This document shows positions 34,893-43,101 of a stretch of DNA of 64,000 nt, piece by piece. Positions within the stretch are counted from its first letter, which is position 1. Each line of letters opens with the position of its first letter. The translations under genes were made by a program, and so were the position numbers. The notes below the pieces were generated by a model that saw only the letters and a program-made list of their open reading frames with translations, searched no databases and was not told the DNA's origin. This stretch comes from Paenibacillus pedocola (lineage in GTDB: Bacteria > Bacillota > Bacilli > Paenibacillales > Paenibacillaceae), in the NCBI RefSeq assembly GCF_031599675.1, contig NZ_CP134223.1, positions 2,170,001-2,234,000 of the forward strand, read 5' to 3'.

Positions 34893-35734
34893 GCGGAGTT
34901 AAATTTAAAACAAGAATACGGCTTACTTTCAGCTATTTGATGCTGGTAATTCTGTCTGTTGCAGCATTGTATCCGGCCATATGGATTCTGTTTTCATCGC
35001 TGCGGCCGGGCAAATCCCTATATAGTAAAACATTTATTCCCGAAACGTTTACAATGGAACATTACCGGGCACTTTTCTATGATAACACCCTGCTGTTCCC
35101 TACCTGGTGGCTTAATACGTTCAAGATTGCCTTATTCTCAATGATCCTGGGCGTTTTCCTGACATTGCTTACAAGCTATGCAGTTTCCCGGTTCAGATTC
35201 AAGGCGCGCAAGACCACCATGTCCGGACTGCTGGTCCTTGGAATGTTTCCAGGCTTCATGAGTATGATTGCCATTTATTTGCTGCTCAAAGAGTTTGATT
35301 TGCTGGATACACATATGGCACTGATTATGGTTTATGCAGCCGGAGCTCCGCTAGGTGGAACACTGATCGCGAAAGGGTTCCTCGATACGATACCGCGCTC
35401 GCTGGACGAAGCTGCCCGCATTGACGGAGCCAGCAATTTCGGAATCTTTTGGAGAATCATCCTGCCTTTGTCGAGACCGATGATTACCTACATGGCACTA
35501 ACACAATTTGTCGGACCATGGGTTGACTTTATCTTTGCCAGACTCATTCTCCGAACCAAGGAGAAATGGACCGTTGCAGTGGGTATGTGGGACATGGTGA
35601 ATTCGAATCAGAACACCAATTTCACGACTTTTGCTGCAGGCGCTGTACTGATCTCTATTCCGATCATGATTCTCTTCTTCTTCCTGCAAAAGTTGCTGGT
35701 CGAAGGCTTGACCGCAGGCGCTAGCAAAGGCTAA
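34889..35734 (+). CDS. malG: Maltodextrin ABC transporter permease MalG
   Basis: 281 residues with six hydrophobic segments and the EAA loop DEAARIDGASNFGIFWRIIL. It pairs with MalF to form the channel. It is coupled to malF through ATGA. No ATPase gene follows; in Bacillus the shared MsmX ATPase energises such systems, and a similar arrangement is expected here. Confidence 0.93.
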   Translation: MSGVKFKTRIRLTFSYLMLVILSVAALYPAIWILFSSLRPGKSLYSKTFIPETFTMEHYRALFYDNTLLFPTWWLNTFKIALFSMILGVFLTLLTSYAVSRFRFKARKTTMSGLLVLGMFPGFMSMIAIYLLLKEFDLLDTHMALIMVYAAGAPLGGTLIAKGFLDTIPRSLDEAARIDGASNFGIFWRIILPLSRPMITYMALTQFVGPWVDFIFARLILRTKEKWTVAVGMWDMVNSNQNTNFTTFAAGAVLISIPIMILFFFLQKLLVEGLTAGASKG

Positions 35735-35775
35735 AGCAGCTTATCTCATATTGCATATTTATGGTTTAAGAAAAA

Positions 35776-35826
35776 CAAGGTACAGCCTTTATGTCGACTA
35801 CGATAGGCTGTACCTTGTGTATTTTC
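35776..35826 (+). terminator. Intrinsic terminator of malEFG
   Basis: CAAGGTACAGCCT and AGGCTGTACCTTG pair in a 13-bp stem, followed by TGTATTTTC. Confidence 0.8.
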
Positions 35827-35865
35827 AGATACTCATGCTAAGGTGCCTGTTTAGGCTTTAAGGAT

Positions 35866-35899
35866 ATAACCCACCATATGTGGGGTTATTTTATTTTGT
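35866..35899 (+). terminator. Terminator-like hairpin in the leader of the chemoreceptor gene
   Basis: ATAACCCAC and GTGGGGTTAT pair with one bulge and are followed by TTTTATTTTG, ending 14 bp before the chemoreceptor start codon. It could be a second malG terminator or an attenuator. Confidence 0.45.
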
Positions 35900-35912
35900 G
35901 GGGAGAGAAATT

Positions 35913-37967
35913 ATGAAACGGCAGCGAAGCTTGCACTTGCAATCGGTTGGCGTCAAATTGTTCATTATCCTGTTCAGCACCATTCTGTTGTTGTCGTCCG
36001 TGCTTGGATTGACCTCCTATTACGCTGCAAAAGGCATCATCACTGATGAGGTTGCGGCCGCCTCATCCCAAGCGATCGTCCAGGCTGCCGATAAGTTAGA
36101 CTTCCTCTTCGATGAATATGAGGCGCTCTCAAGACAATTCGCCGTAGATGCTGTATTGAAGGCCGACCTGGAGGCTGTAAATAATCCCGCTACCGGAACA
36201 GTGGCCAAGGTTGGGGCAGAAGACCGGATCCGCCGCAAGCTTGATGGAGTCAAAGGCTCCGATGAGCGACTGATGGCCATCCGGCTCGTATCCCGCAGTC
36301 TTGTTGATGTCGAATCTTACAAATCATCGGGCATTTCGGCGATCCGCAGCGATGAGGGGGTAGTTGCAAGACTCAAGGAGCTGGACGATGCCAAAGGAAA
36401 TCCCGTATGGTTCCCGGTTCGGGCCAAAGGGTTCTTCGATTCTTACAGCGAGTCTTCGATGACGATGGGCCGGCTGCTGCGCAATATCCAGAACCCTGAT
36501 GCAGAATATTATATGCTGATTGAGATTAAGGGCAGCGCCTTAACAGATGTTTTGTCCAACCTGCATATCGGGGAGAAGGGAGAAATCCGTATTCTTGACC
36601 CGGCGGGGAACATTGTCTACGGTACGGATAATGAATTGCTTGGGAAATCATCATACATAAAAGTCGGTGCCGGACAGGCAGCGGGTGAGGAGCATTCCTT
36701 CACAGCAGGTAATGAGCAGGGCGCATCCCAACTGGTTGTATACCAGCCGCTGGCAACGGCGGACTGGACGATTCTTGGTTATGCGCCGGTCAGTGATTTC
36801 ACCAAATCAGCAGACAGGCTGCTCTACATTACATTATCCGTTGTGCTGGCGGCAGCCTTAATTGCACTGCTGATTGGTTATATACTGGTTCGCCTGATCG
36901 GCCGTCCGCTTGGCAAACTTGCCAGTCTGATGGAAGAAGGCGAACGGGGCAATCTGCAGGTGCGGACGAATTTTAAAGGCCAGGATGAAATCGGCCGGGT
37001 CGGGCACAGCTTCAATAGAATGATGGAGCAGATTTCTCTGCTCGCTGGTCAAAGCGGATTGTCGGCGACGGAAGTGCTGGCAACTTCGGAGCAGCTGGTC
37101 AAAGCTTCCGGTGCTACCTCAACCCATGCCAGAGAGGTGGCCGCAGCAACGGGTGAGATTGCTGATGGGGCAGCGAGTCTGGCGGCTGAAGCGGAGAGCA
37201 GCAACCGCAATGTGGAGCTGATGGGCGGCAAAATGAACGAGGTGGCTAAGATTAACTCGATCATGGATAACTCGGCGGAGCGGGTGATAGCGGTAAGTGA
37301 CCAGGGTACGGAACTGATGAAAAAACTTGTCACGCAAAGTGAATCTACAATGCGGATGATGGAGCTGATTCAGGAGAACTCTGCGATGCTCCAGGAGAGC
37401 ACGCATTTGATCCGCAGCATTCTCAGCCCGATGATAGCAGTCAACAAGCAGACCAATATTCTTGCGCTGAATGCTTCTATTGAAGCCGTCCGTGCCGGGG
37501 CGGCCGGGAGAGGGTTCATCGTTATTGCCGATGAGATCAGGGGACTGGCTAACCAGTCCAACGAGTCTATTCAATCCGTTTCCAGGATTACAGAAGAAAT
37601 CAGCCGCCATATCGATAATACAGTCAAGGTTGTGAGTGAGGCAGGCCCGCTGTTCCGCGAGCAGATTACGTCCGTACGGGAATCTTCAGTAATTTTTGAA
37701 AGTGTACGTGGTGAGATGGAAGAGTTCCTTGGGCTGATCAGCCAATCCTCCGTTTCTGTCTCTGAGCTGAACGAGTTCCAGCGCCAGCTTGGTGAATCCA
37801 TGGCCAGTGTGATTTCGGTGGTGCAGCAGACAAGCGCGTCCACACAGGAGGTGGCTTCGATGTCTTCGCAGCAGTTCATTGTCAGCGAGGAGCTCGTGGC
37901 CCTCTCGGCAAAGCTGGAAGAGCTGTCTGAGAATTTGCAGCAATCGCTTGTTTCTTTTCAGGGATAA
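35913..37967 (+). CDS. Methyl-accepting chemotaxis protein with extracellular Cache domain
   Basis: 684 residues. Transmembrane segment at about 14-36, an extracellular region of about 270 residues of Cache type (PVWFPV, YYMLIEIKGSAL, GEIRILDPAGNIVYG), a second transmembrane segment at about 312-335, HAMP, and the signalling domain with the hairpin tip NKQTNILALNASIEAVRAGAAGRGF. It should report an extracellular ligand to CheA and so steer swimming. Its place right after malEFG suggests sensing of maltodextrins, directly or through MalE (inference). The ATG at 35913 follows GGGGAGAG. Confidence 0.9.
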   Translation: MKRQRSLHLQSVGVKLFIILFSTILLLSSVLGLTSYYAAKGIITDEVAAASSQAIVQAADKLDFLFDEYEALSRQFAVDAVLKADLEAVNNPATGTVAKVGAEDRIRRKLDGVKGSDERLMAIRLVSRSLVDVESYKSSGISAIRSDEGVVARLKELDDAKGNPVWFPVRAKGFFDSYSESSMTMGRLLRNIQNPDAEYYMLIEIKGSALTDVLSNLHIGEKGEIRILDPAGNIVYGTDNELLGKSSYIKVGAGQAAGEEHSFTAGNEQGASQLVVYQPLATADWTILGYAPVSDFTKSADRLLYITLSVVLAAALIALLIGYILVRLIGRPLGKLASLMEEGERGNLQVRTNFKGQDEIGRVGHSFNRMMEQISLLAGQSGLSATEVLATSEQLVKASGATSTHAREVAAATGEIADGAASLAAEAESSNRNVELMGGKMNEVAKINSIMDNSAERVIAVSDQGTELMKKLVTQSESTMRMMELIQENSAMLQESTHLIRSILSPMIAVNKQTNILALNASIEAVRAGAAGRGFIVIADEIRGLANQSNESIQSVSRITEEISRHIDNTVKVVSEAGPLFREQITSVRESSVIFESVRGEMEEFLGLISQSSVSVSELNEFQRQLGESMASVISVVQQTSASTQEVASMSSQQFIVSEELVALSAKLEELSENLQQSLVSFQG

Positions 37968-38021
37968 ACTGCTAGCGTAGTGATGGCGGTATCCGCTCAT
38001 TACAAATGACAGTTAATTAAG

Positions 38022-38068
38022 CCTCTGCGTACCGTAATTCATTTTACGGAAGCGCAGAGGTTTTGTTT
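38022..38068 (+). terminator. Intrinsic terminator of the chemoreceptor gene
   Basis: CCTCTGCG and CGCAGAGG enclose an inner ACCGTAA/TTACGG stem, followed by TTTTGTTTG. It shows that the reading frame opening at 38067 is not translated from there. Confidence 0.85.
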
Positions 38069-38165
38069 GTCTGCCGGAACGCTTCTTGTCGGGAAACACA
38101 TCACAGGATACACTAGTCCTATTCAAGCTGGAACGGTGTATTACCAAGTGAAGGGAGTGAAGGGA

Positions 38166-39092
38166 GTGCCGGAGCTTAATGGAAGCCTCTTTCAGCAGCA
38201 ACTGCTGGAGGGAGAGTACAGTCCGCATTTTTTTGCCTACTATTATAAACAATGGAATCACTACACCATGCCGTATCATCAGCATAACTCAACGGAAATC
38301 ATGTATGTCATCTCAGGAAGCTGTTCGGTGGATGTGCGCAGCTGCTCCGGAAGTGAGGAGCGGTTCATCCTGAAACGCAGTGAGCTGATTATGCTCGATG
38401 CCAATGTTCCGCATAGGCTGATTGTTGATGAGGACAATGCCTGCCGGATGCTGAATGTGGAATTCGGCTTCGCGGACTATGCAGGTGTGGCACCCTCGCT
38501 AAGCAGGCTCGCCAAGGAGGAAGAGTCTCTTGCAGAACTGCTCCGGAACCCCTTCACAAGCCTTGTTCTGGCTGATCCGGAGGAAGTCTTTCATGTGCTC
38601 AAAGCACTGGTGCTGGAGTTGGATCAGCACGGCAAGGACGGGGGCAGTATGGTCCGGCTGTTGTTTGCTGAGCTGTTGCTGCGCCTCTCCAGGCTGCGCC
38701 GGGAACGGCTGCTTGCCAGCCAGCAGCCTTCACAGCTCTATGTGCGGAGAGCCATTGAATTCCTGCATCAGAACTATGACCGCAGCATCCAGGTCAAGGA
38801 GGTCGCGGCAGCCGTAAATGTGCATCCCGGATATCTGCACCGGATTTTCAAGAAACAGACAGGCCGTACCCTGACCGATTACTTGAATTTGCTGAGGATG
38901 GAGAAGGCCAAGATGCTGCTAGCACAAAGTGAAATACCGGTTGCGGAAATTGCCGATTATGTCGGCATTAGCAGCAGGCAGTATTTTCATCTTCTGTTCA
39001 AAAAGTACAGCAGCATGACTCCAGTCGAATACCGTAATTCCATCGAGCGCTACTCCTGGAGCGACATCACCCGCTTTTCAGATGAAAAGTGA
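38166..39092 (+). CDS. AraC-family transcriptional regulator with cupin sensor
   Basis: About 308 residues. The N-terminal half has a cupin-like ligand pocket (MPYHQHNSTEIMYVISG, MLDANVPHRL). The C-terminal 100 residues hold two helix-turn-helix units (IQVKEVAAAVNVHPGYLHRIFKK and VAEIADYVGISSRQYFHLLFKK). The start is uncertain: GTG codons occur at 38148, 38157 and 38166 within a GTGAAGGGA repeat; 38166 has AAGGGAG eight bases upstream. Its position 110 bp before the GH4 gene, same strand, suggests that it regulates that gene. Confidence 0.85.
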   Translation: MPELNGSLFQQQLLEGEYSPHFFAYYYKQWNHYTMPYHQHNSTEIMYVISGSCSVDVRSCSGSEERFILKRSELIMLDANVPHRLIVDEDNACRMLNVEFGFADYAGVAPSLSRLAKEEESLAELLRNPFTSLVLADPEEVFHVLKALVLELDQHGKDGGSMVRLLFAELLLRLSRLRRERLLASQQPSQLYVRRAIEFLHQNYDRSIQVKEVAAAVNVHPGYLHRIFKKQTGRTLTDYLNLLRMEKAKMLLAQSEIPVAEIADYVGISSRQYFHLLFKKYSSMTPVEYRNSIERYSWSDITRFSDEK

Positions 39093-39098
39093 GGATTG

Positions 39099-39128
39099 TT
39101 GACAGCCAGTCCGGAAATTGGTCATGAT
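39099..39128 (+). promoter_or_regulatory. Promoter of the GH4 gene
   Basis: TTGACA at 39099 and CATGAT at 39123 are 18 bp apart. The -10 is weak, which suits activation by the adjacent AraC-type protein. Confidence 0.45.
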
Positions 39129-39202
39129 ATTGGTTACGCTTCCCTCCGCCTCCTTGCTACAATGGACAGGAATAACCAATCCACTTACGGAGGCTGATAG
39201 CC

Positions 39203-40708
39203 ATGTCTTTTAAAGTCACATTCATCGGGGCGGGGAGCATCGGGTTTACCCGCGGACTCCTGCGCGACCTGCTGACAGTACCGGAATTCCGCGATATTGA
39301 AGTATCCTTCATGGATATTAACAGCCATAATCTGCAGATGGTCACCGAGCTGTGCCAGCGGGATATCAGAGAGAATGGACTGTCTATACAGATCAAAACA
39401 ACCACGGACCGCAAAGAAGCGCTGAGGGATGCCAAGTACGTATTTTGCACAATCCGTATGGGCGGGCTGGAGGCTTTTGCAACGGATGTGGATATTCCGC
39501 TGAAGTATGGGGTGGATCAATGCGTAGGGGATACGCTGTGTGCGGGCGGCATTATGTACGGGCAGCGGGGGATCGCCGAGATGCTGGGAATTTGCCGGGA
39601 TATCCGGGAGGTCGCTCTTCCAGATGTCCTCCTGCTGAATTACTCGAACCCGATGGCGATGCTGACCTGGGCCTGCAATAAATACGGCGGGGTCCGGACG
39701 ATCGGCTTATGCCATGGTGTGCAGCACGGTCATCATCAGATTGCTGAAGTCTACGGGCTGGAGAAGTCTGAGGTGGATATTATCTGCGCCGGGATCAATC
39801 ACCAGACCTGGTACATCTCTGCGAAGCATCAGGGTAAGGACCTGACGGCAGGTCTGCTTGCGGCATTTGAGCAGCATCCGGAATTCAGCCGTACCGAAAA
39901 AGTGCGGATTGATATGCTGCGCCGGTTCGGGTACTACAGTACGGAATCGAACGGACATTTAAGCGAATATGTACCCTGGTACCGCAAGCGCAGTGCTGAA
40001 ATTATGGATTGGATTGACCTGGGAAGCTGGATTAACGGAGAAACAGGCGGCTACCTGCGGGTGTGTACGGAAGGGCGGAACTGGTTCGAGACTGATTTTC
40101 CAAACTGGATGAAAGAGCCGGCACTGGAGTACACAGCAGAGAACCGCGGGGAAGAGCATGGCTCATATATTATTGAAGGACTTGAGACAGGCCGCGTCTA
40201 CCGGGGGCATTTCAACGTCGTGAATCATGGCGTGATTTCCAATCTGCCGGAGGATGCGGTGATCGAAGCACCGGGCTATGTGGACCATAACGGCATCTCC
40301 ATGCCGCTGGTCGGTGAACTTCCGCTCGGACCGGCTGCAGTATGCAATGTCAGCATATCTGTACAGCGGCTCGCAGTCGAAGCCGCCGTGCATGGTGATG
40401 ATCAGCTGCTGCGGCAGGCATTCATGATGGATCCGCTGGTCGGCGCGGTCTGTAGTCCGCCGGAAATCTGGCAGATGGTGGATGAGATGCTTGTCGCTGG
40501 AGAGCAGTGGCTGCCGCAGTATACAGATGCTATTACCGAAGCCAAAGAGCGGCTGGCATCAGGCAACCTGATTCCTACCCGGACAGATAACGAAGGGGCG
40601 GCCAGGCTAAAGGTGAAGTCCGTGGAAGAAATGCAGCTCGACCGCGATGCCGCGAATAAAAACGCGAGTGAATCCGATAAGGGCAAGGACCGGGAAAAGG
40701 TACATTAG
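39203..40708 (+). CDS. GH4 family NAD-dependent glycosidase (MelA/AglA-like)
   Basis: 501 residues. The dinucleotide-binding start KVTFIGAGSIGFTRGLLRDLL, LNYSNPMAM, the metal-binding Cys-His in GLCHGVQHGHH, and GINHQTW define family GH4, whose members use NAD and a divalent metal and cleave by a redox-elimination route. Similarity is to the MelA/AglA group acting on unphosphorylated alpha-glycosides. The active-site motif here is C-H-G-V; as I recall, alpha-galactosidases of the group have C-H-S-V while C-H-G-x marks alpha-glucuronidases, so the substrate stays open. The C-terminal 20 residues are a charged, low-complexity tail. GGAGG precedes the ATG. Cytoplasmic. Confidence 0.85.
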   Translation: MSFKVTFIGAGSIGFTRGLLRDLLTVPEFRDIEVSFMDINSHNLQMVTELCQRDIRENGLSIQIKTTTDRKEALRDAKYVFCTIRMGGLEAFATDVDIPLKYGVDQCVGDTLCAGGIMYGQRGIAEMLGICRDIREVALPDVLLLNYSNPMAMLTWACNKYGGVRTIGLCHGVQHGHHQIAEVYGLEKSEVDIICAGINHQTWYISAKHQGKDLTAGLLAAFEQHPEFSRTEKVRIDMLRRFGYYSTESNGHLSEYVPWYRKRSAEIMDWIDLGSWINGETGGYLRVCTEGRNWFETDFPNWMKEPALEYTAENRGEEHGSYIIEGLETGRVYRGHFNVVNHGVISNLPEDAVIEAPGYVDHNGISMPLVGELPLGPAAVCNVSISVQRLAVEAAVHGDDQLLRQAFMMDPLVGAVCSPPEIWQMVDEMLVAGEQWLPQYTDAITEAKERLASGNLIPTRTDNEGAARLKVKSVEEMQLDRDAANKNASESDKGKDREKVH

Positions 40709-40773
40709 TATATAGAATGGGACAGGACGGAGAATCTGCTTCCGGCCTGCCAGGCAACAATGTATGAGCGGCG

Positions 40774-40803
40774 GCTAATCCGGAAGCTTACTCCCGGATT
40801 AGC
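40774..40803. terminator. Possible bidirectional terminator after GH4 and DUF2812 genes
   Basis: GCTAATCCGG and CCGGATTAGC form a 10-bp stem overlapping the stop of the minus-strand gene. No clear T-run follows on either strand. Confidence 0.35.
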
Positions 40804-41354
40804 TTGTCGCTCTGCAATTTGTTGATTTTTTGGCGCACTGGCAGACTGCAGAGAAGGAAGACCGCACCCAGAACGATAAGCAGAAGACCCGTGACAAGAT
40901 TAATATTGGAGATAATGCTAATGTTGTTCAGAGCCACCAGCCCTACATTCATGAAGCCGAGGATAAATTCCATCAAAGCGAGGGAGATCCACAGGCGGTG
41001 GATACGTCTATAATGCTTTATTTTGGATTCAGTATCCGAATAAATTATAAAGGGACCTTCGGATGCTCTTCTTCTAAAAATGACCCACTTGTTGTAAGAA
41101 ACTTGTCCTTTGTTCATTGGCACGCGCTCTACTCCGGCTTCCTCCATAAACTGTAGGTATTCTACAGATTTAGCCCCTTTTATCCCATCCTCAAGCAGCT
41201 CGATCCGATAAATATATTCACCTTTGCCGCTTTCTTCGAATACATAACGGGCCCATGAATATTCGGTAAGCGCGAGTCCTTTAGCCGCCATGTCATTCAG
41301 CCATTGTTCTTCCTTCTCAAAGTTAAAGAATAATTTGCGCACCGTATGACTCAT
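40788..41354 (-). CDS. DUF2812 domain membrane protein
   Basis: 188 residues. The N-terminal 110 residues match DUF2812 (RKLFFNFEKEEQWLNDMAAKGLAL, YIYRIELLE), followed by two transmembrane segments (about 124-145 and 152-175). The function of the family is unknown. It overlaps the upstream PadR gene by 4 bp; PadR-DUF2812 pairs are common in Firmicutes, and the PadR protein presumably controls it in response to a membrane-related signal. Confidence 0.85.
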   Translation of the reverse strand: MSHTVRKLFFNFEKEEQWLNDMAAKGLALTEYSWARYVFEESGKGEYIYRIELLEDGIKGAKSVEYLQFMEEAGVERVPMNKGQVSYNKWVIFRRRASEGPFIIYSDTESKIKHYRRIHRLWISLALMEFILGFMNVGLVALNNISIISNINLVTGLLLIVLGAVFLLCSLPVRQKINKLQSDKLIRE

Positions 41355-41680
41355 TCCGATTCGCCTCCCAGTAGCTTTCTTCCGTTGGACAGCAGTTCAT
41401 CCAGCCTCGTTATTTCACTCTGCACGGCGAGGATGCCTTCAGGCGTAATTTTGTATTCTTTCTTGCGGGAATCCTGAATGCCCTGAAGAGGCTCAATCCA
41501 GCCACGCTCTACCAGTGTGCCTAGTGCACCGTAAAGTGTTCCTGCCCCAAGATCAACGCGCTGATTGCTCAGAAGCTTGACGTTCTGCATAATTCCATAA
41601 CCGTGCATCGGGGTGAACAGGGACAACAGAATGTAGTAGACCCCTTCGGTCAATGCTCCGTAATCTTTGTTTTCCGGCAA
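41351..41680 (-). CDS. PadR-family transcriptional repressor
   Basis: 109 residues, short PadR type: LTEGVYYILLSLFTPMHGYGIMQNV, the wing GTLYGALGTLVERGWIE, KKEYKITPEG and a short C-terminal helix for dimerisation. It should repress its own operon through the twin operators 37-79 bp upstream. First gene of the operon with DUF2812. Confidence 0.9.
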   Translation of the reverse strand: MPENKDYGALTEGVYYILLSLFTPMHGYGIMQNVKLLSNQRVDLGAGTLYGALGTLVERGWIEPLQGIQDSRKKEYKITPEGILAVQSEITRLDELLSNGRKLLGGESE

Positions 41681-41716
41681 CCTGTTTCACCACTTTCTAT
41701 TTGTATCGATTGGCGG

Positions 41717-41768
41717 TATATCGTCTGTCGATATAAATACTATATCGTTAACCGATATAAATTGTCAA
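41717..41768 (-). promoter_or_regulatory. PadR promoter with twin TATATCG-N5-CGATATA operators
   Basis: Two identical-arm palindromes lie at 41717-41735 and 41741-41759, centres 24 bp apart. On the minus strand TTGACA (41763-41768) and TATAGT (41739-41744) with an 18-bp spacer form a promoter. One palindrome fills the spacer; the other covers the start region. This is a clear autorepression layout. Confidence 0.8.
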
Positions 41769-41862
41769 TGGGCTCACGTAACAAAGACAGACTAAGGAAA
41801 TGTATGGAACTTGTCGAAATATAGATTAAGGAAAAATCATTATTTACTGGGGGGAATAATTT

Positions 41863-43011
41863 TTGAGTATCAGAGTTAATGTGAAAAGTATTACAATCCT
41901 TCTGCTAGTCAGCTTAATCGCAATCATGGCCTGGAATCCGGCAGGTGTATCAGCGAAGGCTGCTGCCGCGAAGACGATCCGTGTATACGTGCAGGACAAG
42001 GAAATCCACCCGCGGACAGCTCCTGTAATTCAGGGAGGCAAGCTGTATGTTGAGTTCCGGAGCGTCGTGCAGGCCCTGGGCTTCAGCTTTAAATATGACG
42101 CTGTCAAAAAGGTCATAACAGCAGGCTCGGAGGATGCTTCGTTCAGAATTGATCTGAAAGCTAAAAAGGCCTATGTAAATGAATTTCCTTACAGCGAGAC
42201 AGGGACCCCGGTGTTCATCGGCTCCGGTGCGGACATCATGGTCCTTGCATCAATATTTCAAAGTACCTGGTATATCATTACCGACTATGACCAGAAACAA
42301 AAAACGTTGCGGATTTATGAAGATTTGCAGGGAAAGCCCAAAAAATCGGACCTGAAAACAATCCGGGCGCTGCTGGAAGCCCATTATCAAACCTCCGGCG
42401 GTCTGGCGACAATCCAAAGTCTCAACCTGGAAGCCTGGGGTACGTATACAACATTCTCTGCAGATATTTTGGTCCGGAAAAGCGGTGGACAGCTGTTGGA
42501 CCGGATCGAGCATGCAAGCATCAAGATGGAGCATCAAGCGGATAAAAGCTGGACTATTCACAATATAACTTCGGATACGGAATATCTGGATTATACTTCG
42601 CTGGCTCAAAAAGAAATCAGTGTGCCTGATGCCGACAAAACGGCGATCAATTCCCTGCTTGCTGCTGATTTTAAAGCGAGAAATGAAGAGAACATAGATG
42701 CCCTGCTGGCGCTACAAAACCCTGCCGGGCAGATGTTCACCGACTATCCCGATTTGGAATTGGTGCGGGAGTATCTGAAATTCGAGTATAAGAAGCAGCA
42801 AATGGAGTATACGAAAGAAACAGCGGTCATTGTCGCTTATAACCAAAATAGAGCCACGGTCTATTCTGTCTACAACTTAAGTGATAAAGCCCAGCCAGAA
42901 CTGCCTAAACTCAGACTCTACGTTCTTGTATCCGTGGTGAAATCTGCGGACGGTGTCTGGTATATGAATCCTGATGAGGATATCACTCTGGATTCCGAAA
43001 TTGTAAAGTAA
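41863..43011 (+). CDS. Exported stalk-domain (copper amine oxidase N-terminal-like) protein
   Basis: 382 residues. Signal peptide (about 1-33, ending A-K-A-A-A). Residues about 38-150 are a copper-amine-oxidase N-terminal-like 'stalk' domain (VQDKEIHPRTAPVIQGGKLYVEFRSVVQALGF, VITAGSEDASFRIDL). The remainder resembles two copies of an NTF2/SnoaL-like fold (about 155-245 and 260-380), a type often found in exported Paenibacillus proteins; this is tentative. The function is unknown; stalk domains usually act as structural or carbohydrate-associated modules outside the cell. Translation starts at TTG 41863 behind GGGGGGA. Confidence 0.75.
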   Translation: MSIRVNVKSITILLLVSLIAIMAWNPAGVSAKAAAAKTIRVYVQDKEIHPRTAPVIQGGKLYVEFRSVVQALGFSFKYDAVKKVITAGSEDASFRIDLKAKKAYVNEFPYSETGTPVFIGSGADIMVLASIFQSTWYIITDYDQKQKTLRIYEDLQGKPKKSDLKTIRALLEAHYQTSGGLATIQSLNLEAWGTYTTFSADILVRKSGGQLLDRIEHASIKMEHQADKSWTIHNITSDTEYLDYTSLAQKEISVPDADKTAINSLLAADFKARNEENIDALLALQNPAGQMFTDYPDLELVREYLKFEYKKQQMEYTKETAVIVAYNQNRATVYSVYNLSDKAQPELPKLRLYVLVSVVKSADGVWYMNPDEDITLDSEIVK

Positions 43012-43035
43012 AAGGGCAGAATTTACGCTGAATTC

Positions 43036-43076
43036 AAAGATCCCCCTTATCCGTTTTACCGGAAAGGGGGATCTTT
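43036..43076. terminator. Shared terminator of convergent genes
   Basis: CAAAGATCCCCCTT and AAGGGGGATCTTTG form a 14-bp stem between the stalk-domain gene and yhbH. The T-runs are short on both strands. Confidence 0.65.
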
Positions 43077-43101
43077 GGTATGCATGAAATCTATCAGATT
43101 C

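Noticed and set aside
38067-38165. Upstream extension of the AraC-type regulator before the GH4 gene
   Set aside because: It begins in the T-run of the chemoreceptor terminator, so it cannot be a normal start.
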